Assembly (NCBI RefSeq): GCF_051014685.1
Contig: NW_027478881.1
Location: 343,419 to 407,418 of the forward strand
Direction: 5' to 3'
Origin: Ptiloglossa arizonensis
Lineage: Eukaryota; Arthropoda; Insecta; Hymenoptera; Colletidae
Length of the DNA: 64,000 nucleotides
How positions within the stretch are numbered: the stretch's first letter is position 1; each line of letters starts with the position of its first letter. A program made the translations under genes and the position numbers. Below are positions 1 to 10,187 of the stretch, one piece after another. A model generated the notes under the pieces. The model had not been told where the DNA came from. It saw nothing but the letters and a program-made list of their open reading frames with translations, and made no database searches.

Positions 1-28
1 CGTTTCGAGCATCAGAACTGCGAAAATT

Positions 29-41
29 TTGAGTTTCTCAA
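29..41. other. Short hairpin dyad TTGAGTTTCTCAA
   Basis: A 5-bp inverted repeat with a 3-base loop that overlaps the end of the AAAATTTT tract. It recurs in most monomers but is broken in the TTCCAG, TTCGAG and TCTAAAGCG classes, so it is not strictly conserved. Confidence 0.6.
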
Positions 42-125
42 GCGTTTCTTACCTCCAAACTGCCATATCTCGCGAACGGATTGAACAATCCGCAAAATTT
101 CTGTTGCATTTGAATGTAGAAACTC

Positions 126-142
126 GCCCGATTACAACGATA
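126..142 (-). other. CENP-B-box-like element (8 of 9 core bases)
   Basis: Read on the minus strand, the 17 bases are TATCGTTGTAATCGGGC. The core required by mammalian CENP-B is NTTCGNNNNANNCGGGN; all but the first T of TTCG match, and 13 of 17 positions match the human box. The same form is at 4324, 6948, 9398, 11673, 14998, 17273, 17798, 19723, 29344, 31793, 32668, 34942 and 37216, always in TTGAATG/CCTGGG-class monomers. The common monomer form (ACAACGGT) matches only 7 of 9. By a rough estimate an 8/9 match arises by chance in a few percent of random 175-bp monomers, so this is suggestive only. Confidence 0.4.
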
Positions 143-251
143 TGCGCACTTTTCCCCTGGGCCGTTCTAGTTATTCGTTTCGAACATCAGAACTGCGAAA
201 ATTTTGAGTTTCTAAAGCGTTTCTTATCTCCAAACTGCCATATCTCGCGAA

Positions 252-267
252 CGGATTGATCAATCCG
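252..267. other. Perfect 16-bp palindrome, GATC-centred form of the dyad box
   Basis: CGGATTGATCAATCCG is its own reverse complement. It occupies the dyad-box position of the monomer and recurs in many TGATC-class monomers (for example near 3052, 5152, 6202). The consensus CGGATTGACCAATCCG keeps 7 of 8 base pairs. Possible roles are a site for a dimeric DNA-binding protein or a cruciform; neither is shown by sequence alone. Confidence 0.9.
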
Positions 268-2255
268 CAACATTTCTGTTGCATCTGAAAGTGGAATCTC
301 GCCCGATTACAACGGTATCCGTACTTCTACCCTAGGCCGTTCTAGTCATTCGTTTCGAGCATCAGAACTGCGAAAATTTTGAGTTTCTCAAGCGCTTCTT
401 ACCTCCAAACTACCATATCTCGCGAACGTATTGACCAATCCGCAAAATTTCTGTTGCATCTGAAAGTAGAGACTCGCCCGATTACAACGGTATGTGTAGT
501 TTTCCCCTAGGCCGTTCCAGTTATTCGTTTCGAGCATCAGAACTGCGAAAATTTCCAGTTTCTCAAGCGTTTCTTACATCCAAACTGCCATATCTCGCGA
601 ACGGATTGATGAATCCGCAAAATTTCTGTTGCATCTGAAAGTAGAAACTCGCCCGATTACAACGGTATGCGCACTTTTCCACTAGGCCGTTCTAGTTATT
701 CGTTTCAAGCATCAGAACTGCGCAAATTTTGAGTTTCTCAAGCGTTTCTTACTTCCAAACTGCCATATCTCGCGAACGGATTGACCAATCCGCAAAATTT
801 CTGTTGCATCTGAAAGTAGAAACTCGCTCGATTACAACGGTATGCGTACTTTTCCCCTAGGCCGTTCTAGTTACTCGTTTCGAGCATCAGAACTGCGAAA
901 ATTTCCAGTTTCTCAAGCGTTTCTTACATCCAAACTGCCATATCTCGCGAACGGATTGATGAATCCGCAAAATTTCTGTTGCATCTGAAAGTAGAAACTC
1001 GCCCGATTACAACGGTATGCGCACTTTTCCCCTAGGCCGTCTAGTTATTCGTTTCGAGCATCAGAACTGCGAAAATTTTGAGTTTCTCAAGCGTTTCTTA
1101 CATCCAAACGGCCATATCTCGCGAACGGATTGACCAATCCTCATAATTTCTGTTGCATCTGAAAGTAGAAACTCGCCCGATTACAACGGTATGCGCACTT
1201 TTCCCCTAGGCCGTCTAGTTATTCGTTTCGAGCATCAGAACTGCGAAAATTTTGAGTTTCTCAAGCGTTTCTTACTTCCAAACTGCCATATCTCGCGAAC
1301 GGATTGACCAATCCGCAATATTTCTGTTGCATCTGAAAGTAGAAACTCGCCCAATTACAACGGTATGTGTAGTTTTCCCCTAGACCGTTCCAGTTATTCG
1401 TTTCGAGCATCAGAACTGCGAAAATTTTGAGTTTCTCAAGCGTTTCTTACTTCCAAACTGCCATATCTCGCGAACGGATAGACCAATCTGCAAAATTTCT
1501 GTTGCATCTGAAAGTAGAAACTCGCCCGATTACATCGGTATGCGTACTTTTCCCCTACGCCGTTCTAGTTATACGTTTCGAGCATCAGAACTGCGAAAAT
1601 TTTGAGTTTCTCAAGCGTTTCTTACCTCCAAACTGCCACATCTCGCGAACGGATTGACCAATCCGCAAAATTTCTGTTGCATCTGAAAGTGGAAACTCGC
1701 CCGATTACAACGGTATGTGTAGTTTTCCCCTAGACCGTTCCAGTTATTCGTTTCGAGCATCAGAACTGCGAAAATTTTGAGTTTCTCAAGCGTTTCTTAC
1801 CTCCAAACTGCCATATCTCGCGAACGGATTGAACAATCCGCAAAATTTCTGATGCATTTGAATGTAGAAACTCGCCCGATTACAACTATATATGCACTTT
1901 TCCCCTGGGCCGTTCTAGTTATTCGTTTCGAACATCAGAACTGCGAAAATTTTGAGTTTCTAAAGCGTTTCTTATCTCCAAACTGCCATATCTCGCGAAC
2001 AGATTGATCAATCCGCAACATTTCTGTTGCATCTGAAAGTGGAATCTCGCCCGATTACAACGGTATCCGTACTTCTACCCTAGGCCGTTCTAGTCATTCG
2101 TTTCGAGCATCAGAACTGCGAAAATTTTGAGTTTCTCAAGCGCTTCTTACCTCCAAACTACCATATCTCGCGAACGTATTGACCAATCCGCAAAATTTCT
2201 GTTGCATCTGAAAGTAGAGACTCGCCCGATTACAACGGTATGTGTAGTTTTCCCC

Positions 2256-2930
2256 TAGGCCGTTCCAGTTATTCGTTTCGAGCATCAGAACTGCGAAAAT
2301 TTCCAGTTTCTCAAGCGTTTCTCACATCCAAACTGCCATATCTCGCGAACGGATTGATGAATCCGCAAAATTTCTGTTGCATCTGAAAGTAGAAACTCGC
2401 CCGATTACAACGGTATGCGCACTTTTCCACTAGGCCGTTCTAGTTATTCGTTTCAAGCATCAGAACTGCGCAAATTTTGAGTTTCTCAAGCGTTTCTTAC
2501 TTCCAAATTGCCATATCTCGCGAACGGATTGGCCAATCCGCAAAATTTCTGTTGCATCTGAAAGTAGAAACTCGATCGATTACAACGGTATGCGTACTTT
2601 TCCCCTAGGCCGTTCCAGTTATTCGTTTCGAGCATCAGAACTGCGAAAATTTCCAGTTTCTCAAGCGTTTCTCACATCCAAACTGCCATATCTCGCGAAC
2701 GGATTGATGAATCCGCAAAATTTCTGTTGCATCTGAAAGTAGAAACTCGCCCGATTACAACGGTATGCGCACTTTTCCACTAGGCCGTTCTAGTTATTCG
2801 TTTCAAGCATCAGAACTGCGCAAATTTTGAGTTTCTCAAGCGTTTCTTACTTCCAAATTGCCATATCTCGCGAACGGATTGGCCAATCCGCAAAATTTCT
2901 GTTGCATCTGAAAGTAGAAACTCGCTCGAT
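2256..2930 (+). repeat. Local 350-bp dimer duplication
   Basis: Bases about 2256-2574 are repeated at 2606-2924, an offset of exactly two monomers. Both copies carry the rare variants CTCACATCC and GGATTGGCCAATCC. A visible difference is CTCGATCGAT (2571) against CTCGCTCGAT (2921). Low divergence and shared private variants point to a recent two-monomer expansion. Confidence 0.8.
2525..2540. other. Perfect 16-bp palindrome, GGCC-centred form of the dyad box
   Basis: CGGATTGGCCAATCCG is a perfect palindrome created by a single A-to-G change in the consensus dyad box. It also occurs at 2875-2890 and 4975-4990, in the duplicated copies of the same monomer. Confidence 0.9.
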
Positions 2931-5900
2931 TACAACGGTATGCGTACTTTTCCCCTAGGCCGTTCTAGTTACTCGTTTCTAGCATCAGAACTGCGAAAAT
3001 TTTGAGTTTCTCAAGCGTTTCTTATTTCCAAACTGCCATATCTCGCGAACGGATTGATCAATCCGCAAAATTTCTGTTGCATCTGAAAGTAGAAAGTCGA
3101 CCAATTACAACGGTATGCGTACTTCTCCCCTAGGCCGTTCTAGTTATTCGTTTCGAGCATCAGAACTGCGAAAATTTTGAGTTTCTCAAGCGTTTCTTAC
3201 CTCCAAACTGCCATATCTCGCGAACGGATTGACCAATCCGCAAAATTTCTGTTGCATTTGAAAGTAGAAACTCGCCCGATTTCAACGGTATGCGCATTTT
3301 TCCCCTAGGCCGTTCTAGTTATTCGTTTCGAGCATCAGAACTGCGAAAATTTTGAGTTTCTCAATCGTTTCTTACATCCAAACGGCCATATCTCGCGAAC
3401 GGATTGACCAATCCGCATGATTTCTGTTGCTTCTGAAAGTAGAAACTCGCCCGATTACAACGGTATGTGTAGTTTTCCCCTAGACCGTTCCAGTTATTCG
3501 TTTCGAGCATCAGAACTGCGAAAATTTTGAGTTTCTCAAGCGTTTCTTACTTCCAAACTGCCATATCTCGCGAACGGATAGACCAATCTGCAAAATTTCT
3601 GTTGCATCTGAAAGTAGAAACTCGCCCGATTACATCGGTATGCGTACTTTTCCCCTACGCCGTTCTAGTTATACGTTTCGAGCATCAGAACTGCGAAAAT
3701 TTTGAGTTTCTCAAGCGTTTCTTACCTCCAAACTGCCACATCTCGCGAACGGATTGAACAATCCGCAAAATTTCTGTTGCATTTGAATGTAGAAACTCGC
3801 CAGATTACAACGATATGCGCACTTTTCCCCTGGGCCGTTCTAGTTATTCGTTTCGAACATCAGAACTGCGAAAATTTTGAGTTTCTAAAGCGTTTCTTAT
3901 CTCCAAACTGCCATATCTCGCGAACGGATTGATCAATCCGCAACATTTCTGTTGCATCTGAAAGTGGAATCTCGCCCGATTACAACGGTATCCGTACTTC
4001 TACCCTAGGCCGTTCTAGTCATTCGTTTCGAGCATCAGAACTGCGAAAATTTTGAGTTTCTCAAGCGTTTCTTACCTCCAAACTGCCACATCTCGCGAAC
4101 GGATTGACCAATCCGCAAAATTTCTGTTGCATCTGAAAGTGGAAACTCGCCCGATTACAACGGTATGTGTAGTTTTCCCCTAGACCGTTCCAGTTATTCG
4201 TTTCGAGCATCAGAACTGCGAAAATTTTGAGTTTCTCAAGCGTTTCTTACCTCCAAACTGCCATATCTCGCGAACGGATTGAACAATCCGCAAAATTTCT
4301 GTTGCATTTGAATGTAGAAACTCGCCCGATTACAACGATATGCGCACTTTTCCCCTGGGCCGTTCTAGTTATTCGTTTCGAACATCAGAACTGCGAAAAT
4401 TTTGAGTTTCTAAATCGTTTCTTATCTCCAAACTGCCATATCTCGCGAACGGATTGATCAATCCGCAACATTTCTGTTGCATCTGAAAGTGGAATCTCGC
4501 CCGATTACAACGGTATCCGTACATCTACCCTAGGCCGTTCTAGTCATTCGTTTCGAGCATCAGAACTGCGAAAATTTTGAGTTTCTCAAGCGCTTCTTAC
4601 CCCCAAACTACCATATCTCGCGAGCGTATTGACCAATCCGCAAAATTTCTGTTGCATCTGAAAGTAGAGACTCGCCCGATTACAACGGTATGTGTAGTTT
4701 TCCCCTAGGCCGTTCCAGTTATTCGTTTCGAGCATCAGAACTGCGAAAATTTCCAGTTTCTCAAGCGTTTCTTACATCCAAACTGCCATATCTCGCGAAC
4801 GGATTGATGAATCCGCAAAATTTCTGTTGCATCTGAAAGTAGAAACTCGCCCGATTACAACGGTATGCGCACTTTTCCACTAGGCCGTTCTAGTTATTCG
4901 TTTCAAGCATCAGAACTGCGCAAATTTTGAGTTTCTCAAGCGTTTCTTACTTCCAAATTGCCATATCTCGCGAACGGATTGGCCAATCCGCAAAATTTCT
5001 GTTGCATCTGAAAGTAGAAACTCGCTCGATTACAACGGTATGCGTACTTTTCCCCTAGGCCGTTCTAGTTACTCGTTTCTAGCATCAGAACTGCGAAAAT
5101 TTTGAGTTTCTCAAGCGTTTCTTATTTCCAAACTGCCATATCTCGCGAACGGATTGATCAATCCGCAAAATTTCTGTTGCATCTGAAAGTAGAAAGTCGA
5201 CCAATTACAACGGTATGCGTACTTCTCCCCTAGGCCGTTCTAGTTATTCGTTTCGAGCATCAGAACTGCGAAAATTTTGAGTTTCTCAAGCGTTTCTTAC
5301 CTCCAAACTGCCATATCTCGCGAACGGATTGACCAATCCGCAAAATTTCTGTTGCATTTGAAAGTAGAAACTCGCCCGATTTCAACGGTATGCGCATTTT
5401 TCCCCTAGGCCGTTCTAGTTATTCGTTTCGAGCATCAGAACTGCGAAAATTTTGAGTTTCTCAATCGTTTCTTACATCCAAACGGCCATATCTCGCGAAC
5501 GGATTGACCAATCCGCATGATTTCTGTTGCTTCTGAAAGTAGAAACTCGCCCGATTACAACGGTATGTGTAGTTTTCCCCTAGACCGTTCCAGTTATTCG
5601 TTTCGAGCATCAGAACTGCGAAAATTTTGAGTTTCTCAAGCGTTTCTTACTTCCAAACTGCCATATCTCGCGAACGGATAGACCAATCTGCAAAATTTCT
5701 GTTGCATCTGAAAGTAGAAACTCGCCCGATTACATCGGTATGCGTACTTTTCCCCTACGCCGTTCTAGTTATACGTTTCGAGCATCAGAACTGCGAAAAT
5801 TTTGAGTTTCTCAAGCGTTTCTTACCTCCAAACTGCCACATCTCGCGAACGGATTGAACAATCCGCAAAATTTCTGTTGCATTTGAATGTAGAAACTCGC

Positions 5901-6173
5901 CAGATTACAACGATATGCGCACTTTTCCCCTGGGCCGTTCTAGTTATTCGTTTCGAACATCAGAACTGCGAAAATTTTGAGTTTCTAAAGCGTTTCTTAT
6001 CTCCAAACTGCCATATCTCGCGAACGGATTGATCAATCCGCAACATTTCTGTTGCATCTGAAAGTGGAATCTCGCCCGATTACAACGGTATCCGTACTTC
6101 TACCCTAGGCCGTTCTAGTCATTCGTTTCGAGCATCAGAACTGCGAAAATTTTGAGTTTCTCAAGCGTTTCTT
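2641..6173 (+). repeat. 12-monomer HOR, 2100-bp period, two copies
   Basis: Line-by-line comparison shows 2641-4073 repeated at 4741-6173 with an exact 2100-bp offset and almost no differences (one is CTCACATCC at 2641 against CTTACATCC at 4741). Identity stops at about 6173, where CTTACCTCC becomes CTTATTTCC. The interval 4074-4740 instead resembles the region near 2101 at a 2450-bp offset, so the array was rearranged by at least two unequal exchanges of different size. Confidence 0.85.
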
Positions 6174-6218
6174 ATTTCCAAACTGCCATATCTCGCGAAC
6201 GGATTGATCAATCCGCAA

Positions 6219-9200
6219 AATTTCTGTTGCATCTGAAAGTAGAAAGTCGACCAATTACAACGGTATGCGTACTTCTCCCCTAGGCCGTTCTAGTTATTCA
6301 TTTCGAGCATCAGAACTGCGAAAATTTTGAGTTTCTCAAGCGTTTCTTACCTCCAAACTGCCATATCTCGCGAACGGATTGACCAATCCGCAAAATTTCT
6401 GTTGCTTCTGAAAGTAGAAACTCGCCCGATTACAACGGTATGCGCACTTTTCCCCTAGGCCGTCTAGTTATTCGCTTCGAGCATCAGAACTGCGAAAATT
6501 TTGAGTTTCTCAAGCGTTTCTTACTTCCAAACTGCCATATCTCGCGAACGGATTGACCAATCCGCAATATTTCTGTTGCATCTGAAAGTAGAAACTCGCC
6601 CAATTACAACGGTATGTGTAGTTTTCCACTAGACCGTTCCAGTTATTCGTTTCGAGCATCAGAACTGCGAAAATTTTGAGTTTCTCAAGCGTTTCTTACC
6701 TCCAAACTGCCATATCTCGCGAACGGATTGACCAATCCGCAAAATTTCTGTTGCATTTGAAAGTAGAAACTCGCCCGATTACAACGGTATGCGCACTTTT
6801 CCCCTGGGCCGTTCTAGTTATTCGTTTCGAGCATCAGAACTGCGAAAATTTTGAGATTCTAAAGCGTTTCTTACCTCCAAACTGCCATATCTCGCGAACG
6901 GATTGAACAATCCGCAAAATTTCTGTTGCATTTGAATGTAGAAACTCGCCCGATTACAACGATGTGCGCACTTTTCCCCTGGGCCGTTCTAGTTATTCGT
7001 TTCGAACATCAGAACTGCGAAAATTTTGAGTTTCTAAAGCGTTTCTTATCTCCAAACTGCCATTACTCGCGAACGGATTGATCAATCCGCAACATTTCTG
7101 TTGCATCTGAAAGTGGAATCTCGCCCGATTACAACGGTATCCGTACTTCTCCCCTAGGCCGTTCTAGTCATTCGTTTCGAGCATCAGAACTGCGAAAATT
7201 TTGAGTTTCTCAAGCGCTTCTTACCTCCAAACTACCATATCTCGCGAACGTATTGACCAATCAGCAAAATTTCTGTTGCATCTGAAAGTAGAGACTCGCC
7301 CGATTACAACGGTATGTGTAGTTTTCCCCTAGGCCGTTCCAGTTATTCGTTTCGAGCATCAGAACTGCGAAAATTTCCAGTTTCTCAAGCGTTTCTTACA
7401 TCCAAACTGCCATATCTCGCGAACGGATTGATGAATCCGCAAAATTTCTGTTGCATCTGAAAGTAGAAACTCGCCCGATTACAACGGTATGCGCACTTTT
7501 CCCCTAGGCCGTTCTAGTTATTCGTTTCAAGCATCAGAAGTGCGCAAATTTTGAGTTTCTCAAGCGTTTCTTATCTCCAAACTGCCATATCTCGCGAACG
7601 GATTGATCAATCCGCAAAGTTTCTGTTGCATCTGAAAGTAGAAACTCGCCCGATTTCAACGGTATGCGCATTTTTCCCCTAGGCCGTTCTAGTTATTCGT
7701 TTCGAGCATCAGAACTGCGAAAATTTTGAGTTTCTCAATCGTTTCTTACATCCAAACGGCCATATCTCGCGAACGGATTGACCAATCCGCATGATTTCTG
7801 TTGCTTCTGAAAGTAGAAACTCGCCCGATTACAACGGTATGCGCACTTTTCCCCTAGGCCGTTCTAGTTATTCGTTTCGAGCATCAGAACTGCGAAAATT
7901 TTGAGTTTCTCAACGCGTTTCTTACATCCAAACGGCCATATCTCGCGAACGGATTGACCAATCCTCATAATTTCTGTTGCATCTGAAAGTAGAAAATCGC
8001 CCGATTACAACGGTATGCGTACTTCTCCCCTAGGCCGTTCTAGTCATTCGTTTCGAGCATCAGAACTGCGAAAATTTTGAGTTTCTCAAGCGTTTCTTAT
8101 CTCCAAACAGCCATATCTCGCGAACGGATTGATCAATCCGCAAAATTTCTGTTGCATCTGAAAGTAGAAACTCTCCCGATTACAACGGTATTCGTACTTC
8201 TCCCCTAGGCCGTTCTAGTCATTCGTTTCGAGCATCAGAACTGCGAAAATTTTGAGTTTCTCAAGCGTTTCTTACTTCCAAACTGCCATATCTCGCGAAC
8301 GGATTGACCAATCCGCAAAATTTCTGTTGCATCTGAAAGTAGAAACTCGCCCGATTACAACGGTATGTGTAGTTTTCTCCAAGACCGTTCCAGTTATTCG
8401 TTTCGAGCATCAGAACTGCGAAAATTTTGAGTTTCTCAAGCGTTCCTTACCTCCAAACTGCCATATCTCGCGAACGGATTGACCAATCCGCAAAATTTCT
8501 GTTGCATTTGAAAGTAGAAGCTCGCCCGATTACAACGGTATGCGCACTTTTCCCCTGGGCCGTTCTAGTTATTCGTTTCGAGCATCAGAACTGCGAAAAT
8601 TTTGAGTTTCTCAATCGTTTCTTACATCCAAACGGCCATATCTCGCGAACGGATTGACCAATCCGCATGATTTCTGTTGCATCTGAAAGTAGAAAGTCGA
8701 CCAATTACAACGGTATGCGTACTTCTCCCCTAGGCCGTTCTAGTTATTCATTTCGAGCATCAGAACTGCGAAAATTTTGAGTTTCTCAAGCGTTTCTTAC
8801 CTCCAAACTGCCATATCTCGCGAACGGATTGACCAATCCGCAAAATTTCTGTTGCTTCTGAAAGTAGAAACTCGCTCGATTACAACGGTATGCGCACTTT
8901 TCCCCTAGGCCGTCTAGTTATTCGCTTCGAGCATCAGAACTGCGAAAATTTTGAGTTTCTCAAGCGTTTCTTACTTCCAAACTGCCATATCTCGCGAACG
9001 GATTGACCAATCCGCAATATTTCTGTTGCATCTGAAAGTAGAAACTCGCCCAATTACAACGGTATGTGTAGTTTTCCACTAGACCGTTCCAGTTATTCGT
9101 TTCGAGCATCAGAACTGCGAAAATTTTGAGTTTCTCAAGCGTTTCTTACCTCCAAACTGCCATATCTCGCGAACGGATTGACCAATCCGCAAAATTTCTG

Positions 9201-10187
9201 TTGCATTTGAAAGTAGAAACTCGCCCGATTACAACGGTATGCGCACTTTTCCCCTGGGCCGTTCTAGTTATTCGTTTCGAGCATCAGAACTGCGAAAATT
9301 TTGAGATTCTAAAGCGTTTCTTACCTCCAAACTGCCATATCTCGCGAACGGATTGAACAATCCGCAAAATTTCTGTTGCATTTGAATGTAGAAACTCGCC
9401 CGATTACAACGATGTGCGCACTTTTCCCCTGGGCCGTTCTAGTTATTCGTTTCGAACATCAGAACTGCGAAAATTTTGAGTTTCTAAAGCGTTTCTTATC
9501 TCCAAACTGCCATTACTCGCGAACGGATTGATCAATCCGCAACATTTCTGTTGCATCTGAAAGTGGAATCTCGCCCGATTACAACGGTATCCGTACTTCT
9601 CCCCTAGGCCGTTCTAGTCATTCGTTTCGAGCATCAGAACTGCGAAAATTTTGAGTTTCTCAAGCGCTTCTTACCTCCAAACTACCATATCTCGCGAACG
9701 TATTGACCAATCAGCAAAATTTCTGTTGCATCTGAAAGTAGAGACTCGCCCGATTACAACGGTATGTGTAGTTTTCCCCTAGGCCGTTCCAGTTATTCGT
9801 TTCGAGCATCAGAACTGCGAAAATTTCCAGTTTCTCAAGCGTTTCTTACATCCAAACTGCCATATCTCGCGAACGGATTGATGAATCCGCAAAATTTCTG
9901 TTGCATCTGAAAGTAGAAACTCGCCCGATTACAACGGTATGCGCACTTTTCCCCTAGGCCGTTCTAGTTATTCGTTTCAAGCATCAGAAGGGCGCAAATT
10001 TTGAGTTTCTCAAGCGTTTCTTATCTCCAAACTGCCATATCTCGCGAACGGATTGATCAATCCGCAAAGTTTCTGTTGCATCTGAAAGTAGAAACTCGCC
10101 CGATTTCAACGGTATGCGCATTTTTCCCCTAGGCCGTTCTAGTTATTCGTTTCGAGCATCAGAACTGCGAAAATTTTGAGTTTCTCA
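6219..10187 (+). repeat. 14-monomer HOR, 2450-bp period, two copies
   Basis: Bases about 6219-7737 match 8669-10187 at a 2450-bp offset. Shared private markers include CATTACTCGCG, GATGTGCGCAC and the ATTCATTTCGAG variant. Visible differences are CTCGCCCGAT/CTCGCTCGAT (6421/8871) and GAAGTGCGC/GAAGGGCGC (7537/9987). The match ends where CTCAATCG (7735) is replaced by CTCAACGCG (10185), the +1-bp variant also seen near 7912. Confidence 0.85.

Larger units (their letters stand above)
1..175 (+). repeat. Reference satellite monomer with internal landmarks
   Basis: One full unit in the register used here; the next begins at 176. Landmarks: A/T tract 23-30; dyad TTGAGTTTCTCAA 29-41; NruI palindrome TCGCGA 70-75; 16-bp dyad box 77-92; second A/T tract 94-100; CENP-B-box-like element on the minus strand 126-142; CCTAGG position 156-161, which is CCTGGG in this copy. 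Length 175 is 3x58+1, so a reading frame shifts by one every unit. By hand count of a consensus, GC is about 44% and there are 13 CpG dinucleotides against about 8.5 expected. The most variable spots are around 48-54 (ACCTCC/ATCTCC/ACATCC/ACTTCC/ATTTCC), 84-86, 92-99, 108-125, 138-148 and 151-165; the NruI block is the most conserved. Confidence 0.95.

Noticed and set aside
1..64. Internal half-repeat: CGTTTC-N8-AACTGC-like segments at 1-22 and 43-64 share 15 of 22 bases, hinting that the monomer grew from a 42-bp subunit.
   Set aside because: Given all possible alignments within a monomer, such a match is not significant, and no further 42-44-bp subunits are visible at the expected positions.
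155..165. CCCTA within CCCCTAGG as a possible telomere-like repeat.
   Set aside because: It occurs once per 175 bp, is not tandem, and is part of a CCTAGG palindrome that varies freely (TAGACC, TGGGCC, TAGGCGG).
29..259. Recurring 76-residue open frames on the plus strand (for example 29-259, 1427-1657, 10701-10931, 37119-37349).
   Set aside because: They start at TTG rather than ATG, span about 1.3 monomers, and read the same DNA in two frames. They exist only where a variant removes the usual in-frame TAG of CCCCTAGG (TGG, TAC or other changes). Monomer length 3n+1 prevents a continuing frame. There is no promoter or codon signal and no family I recognise.
2525..2540. CCAAT/ATTGG box that could suggest a promoter.
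   Set aside because: It comes from the dyad-box palindrome, is present in only three duplicated monomers, and has no associated TATA, start site or gene.
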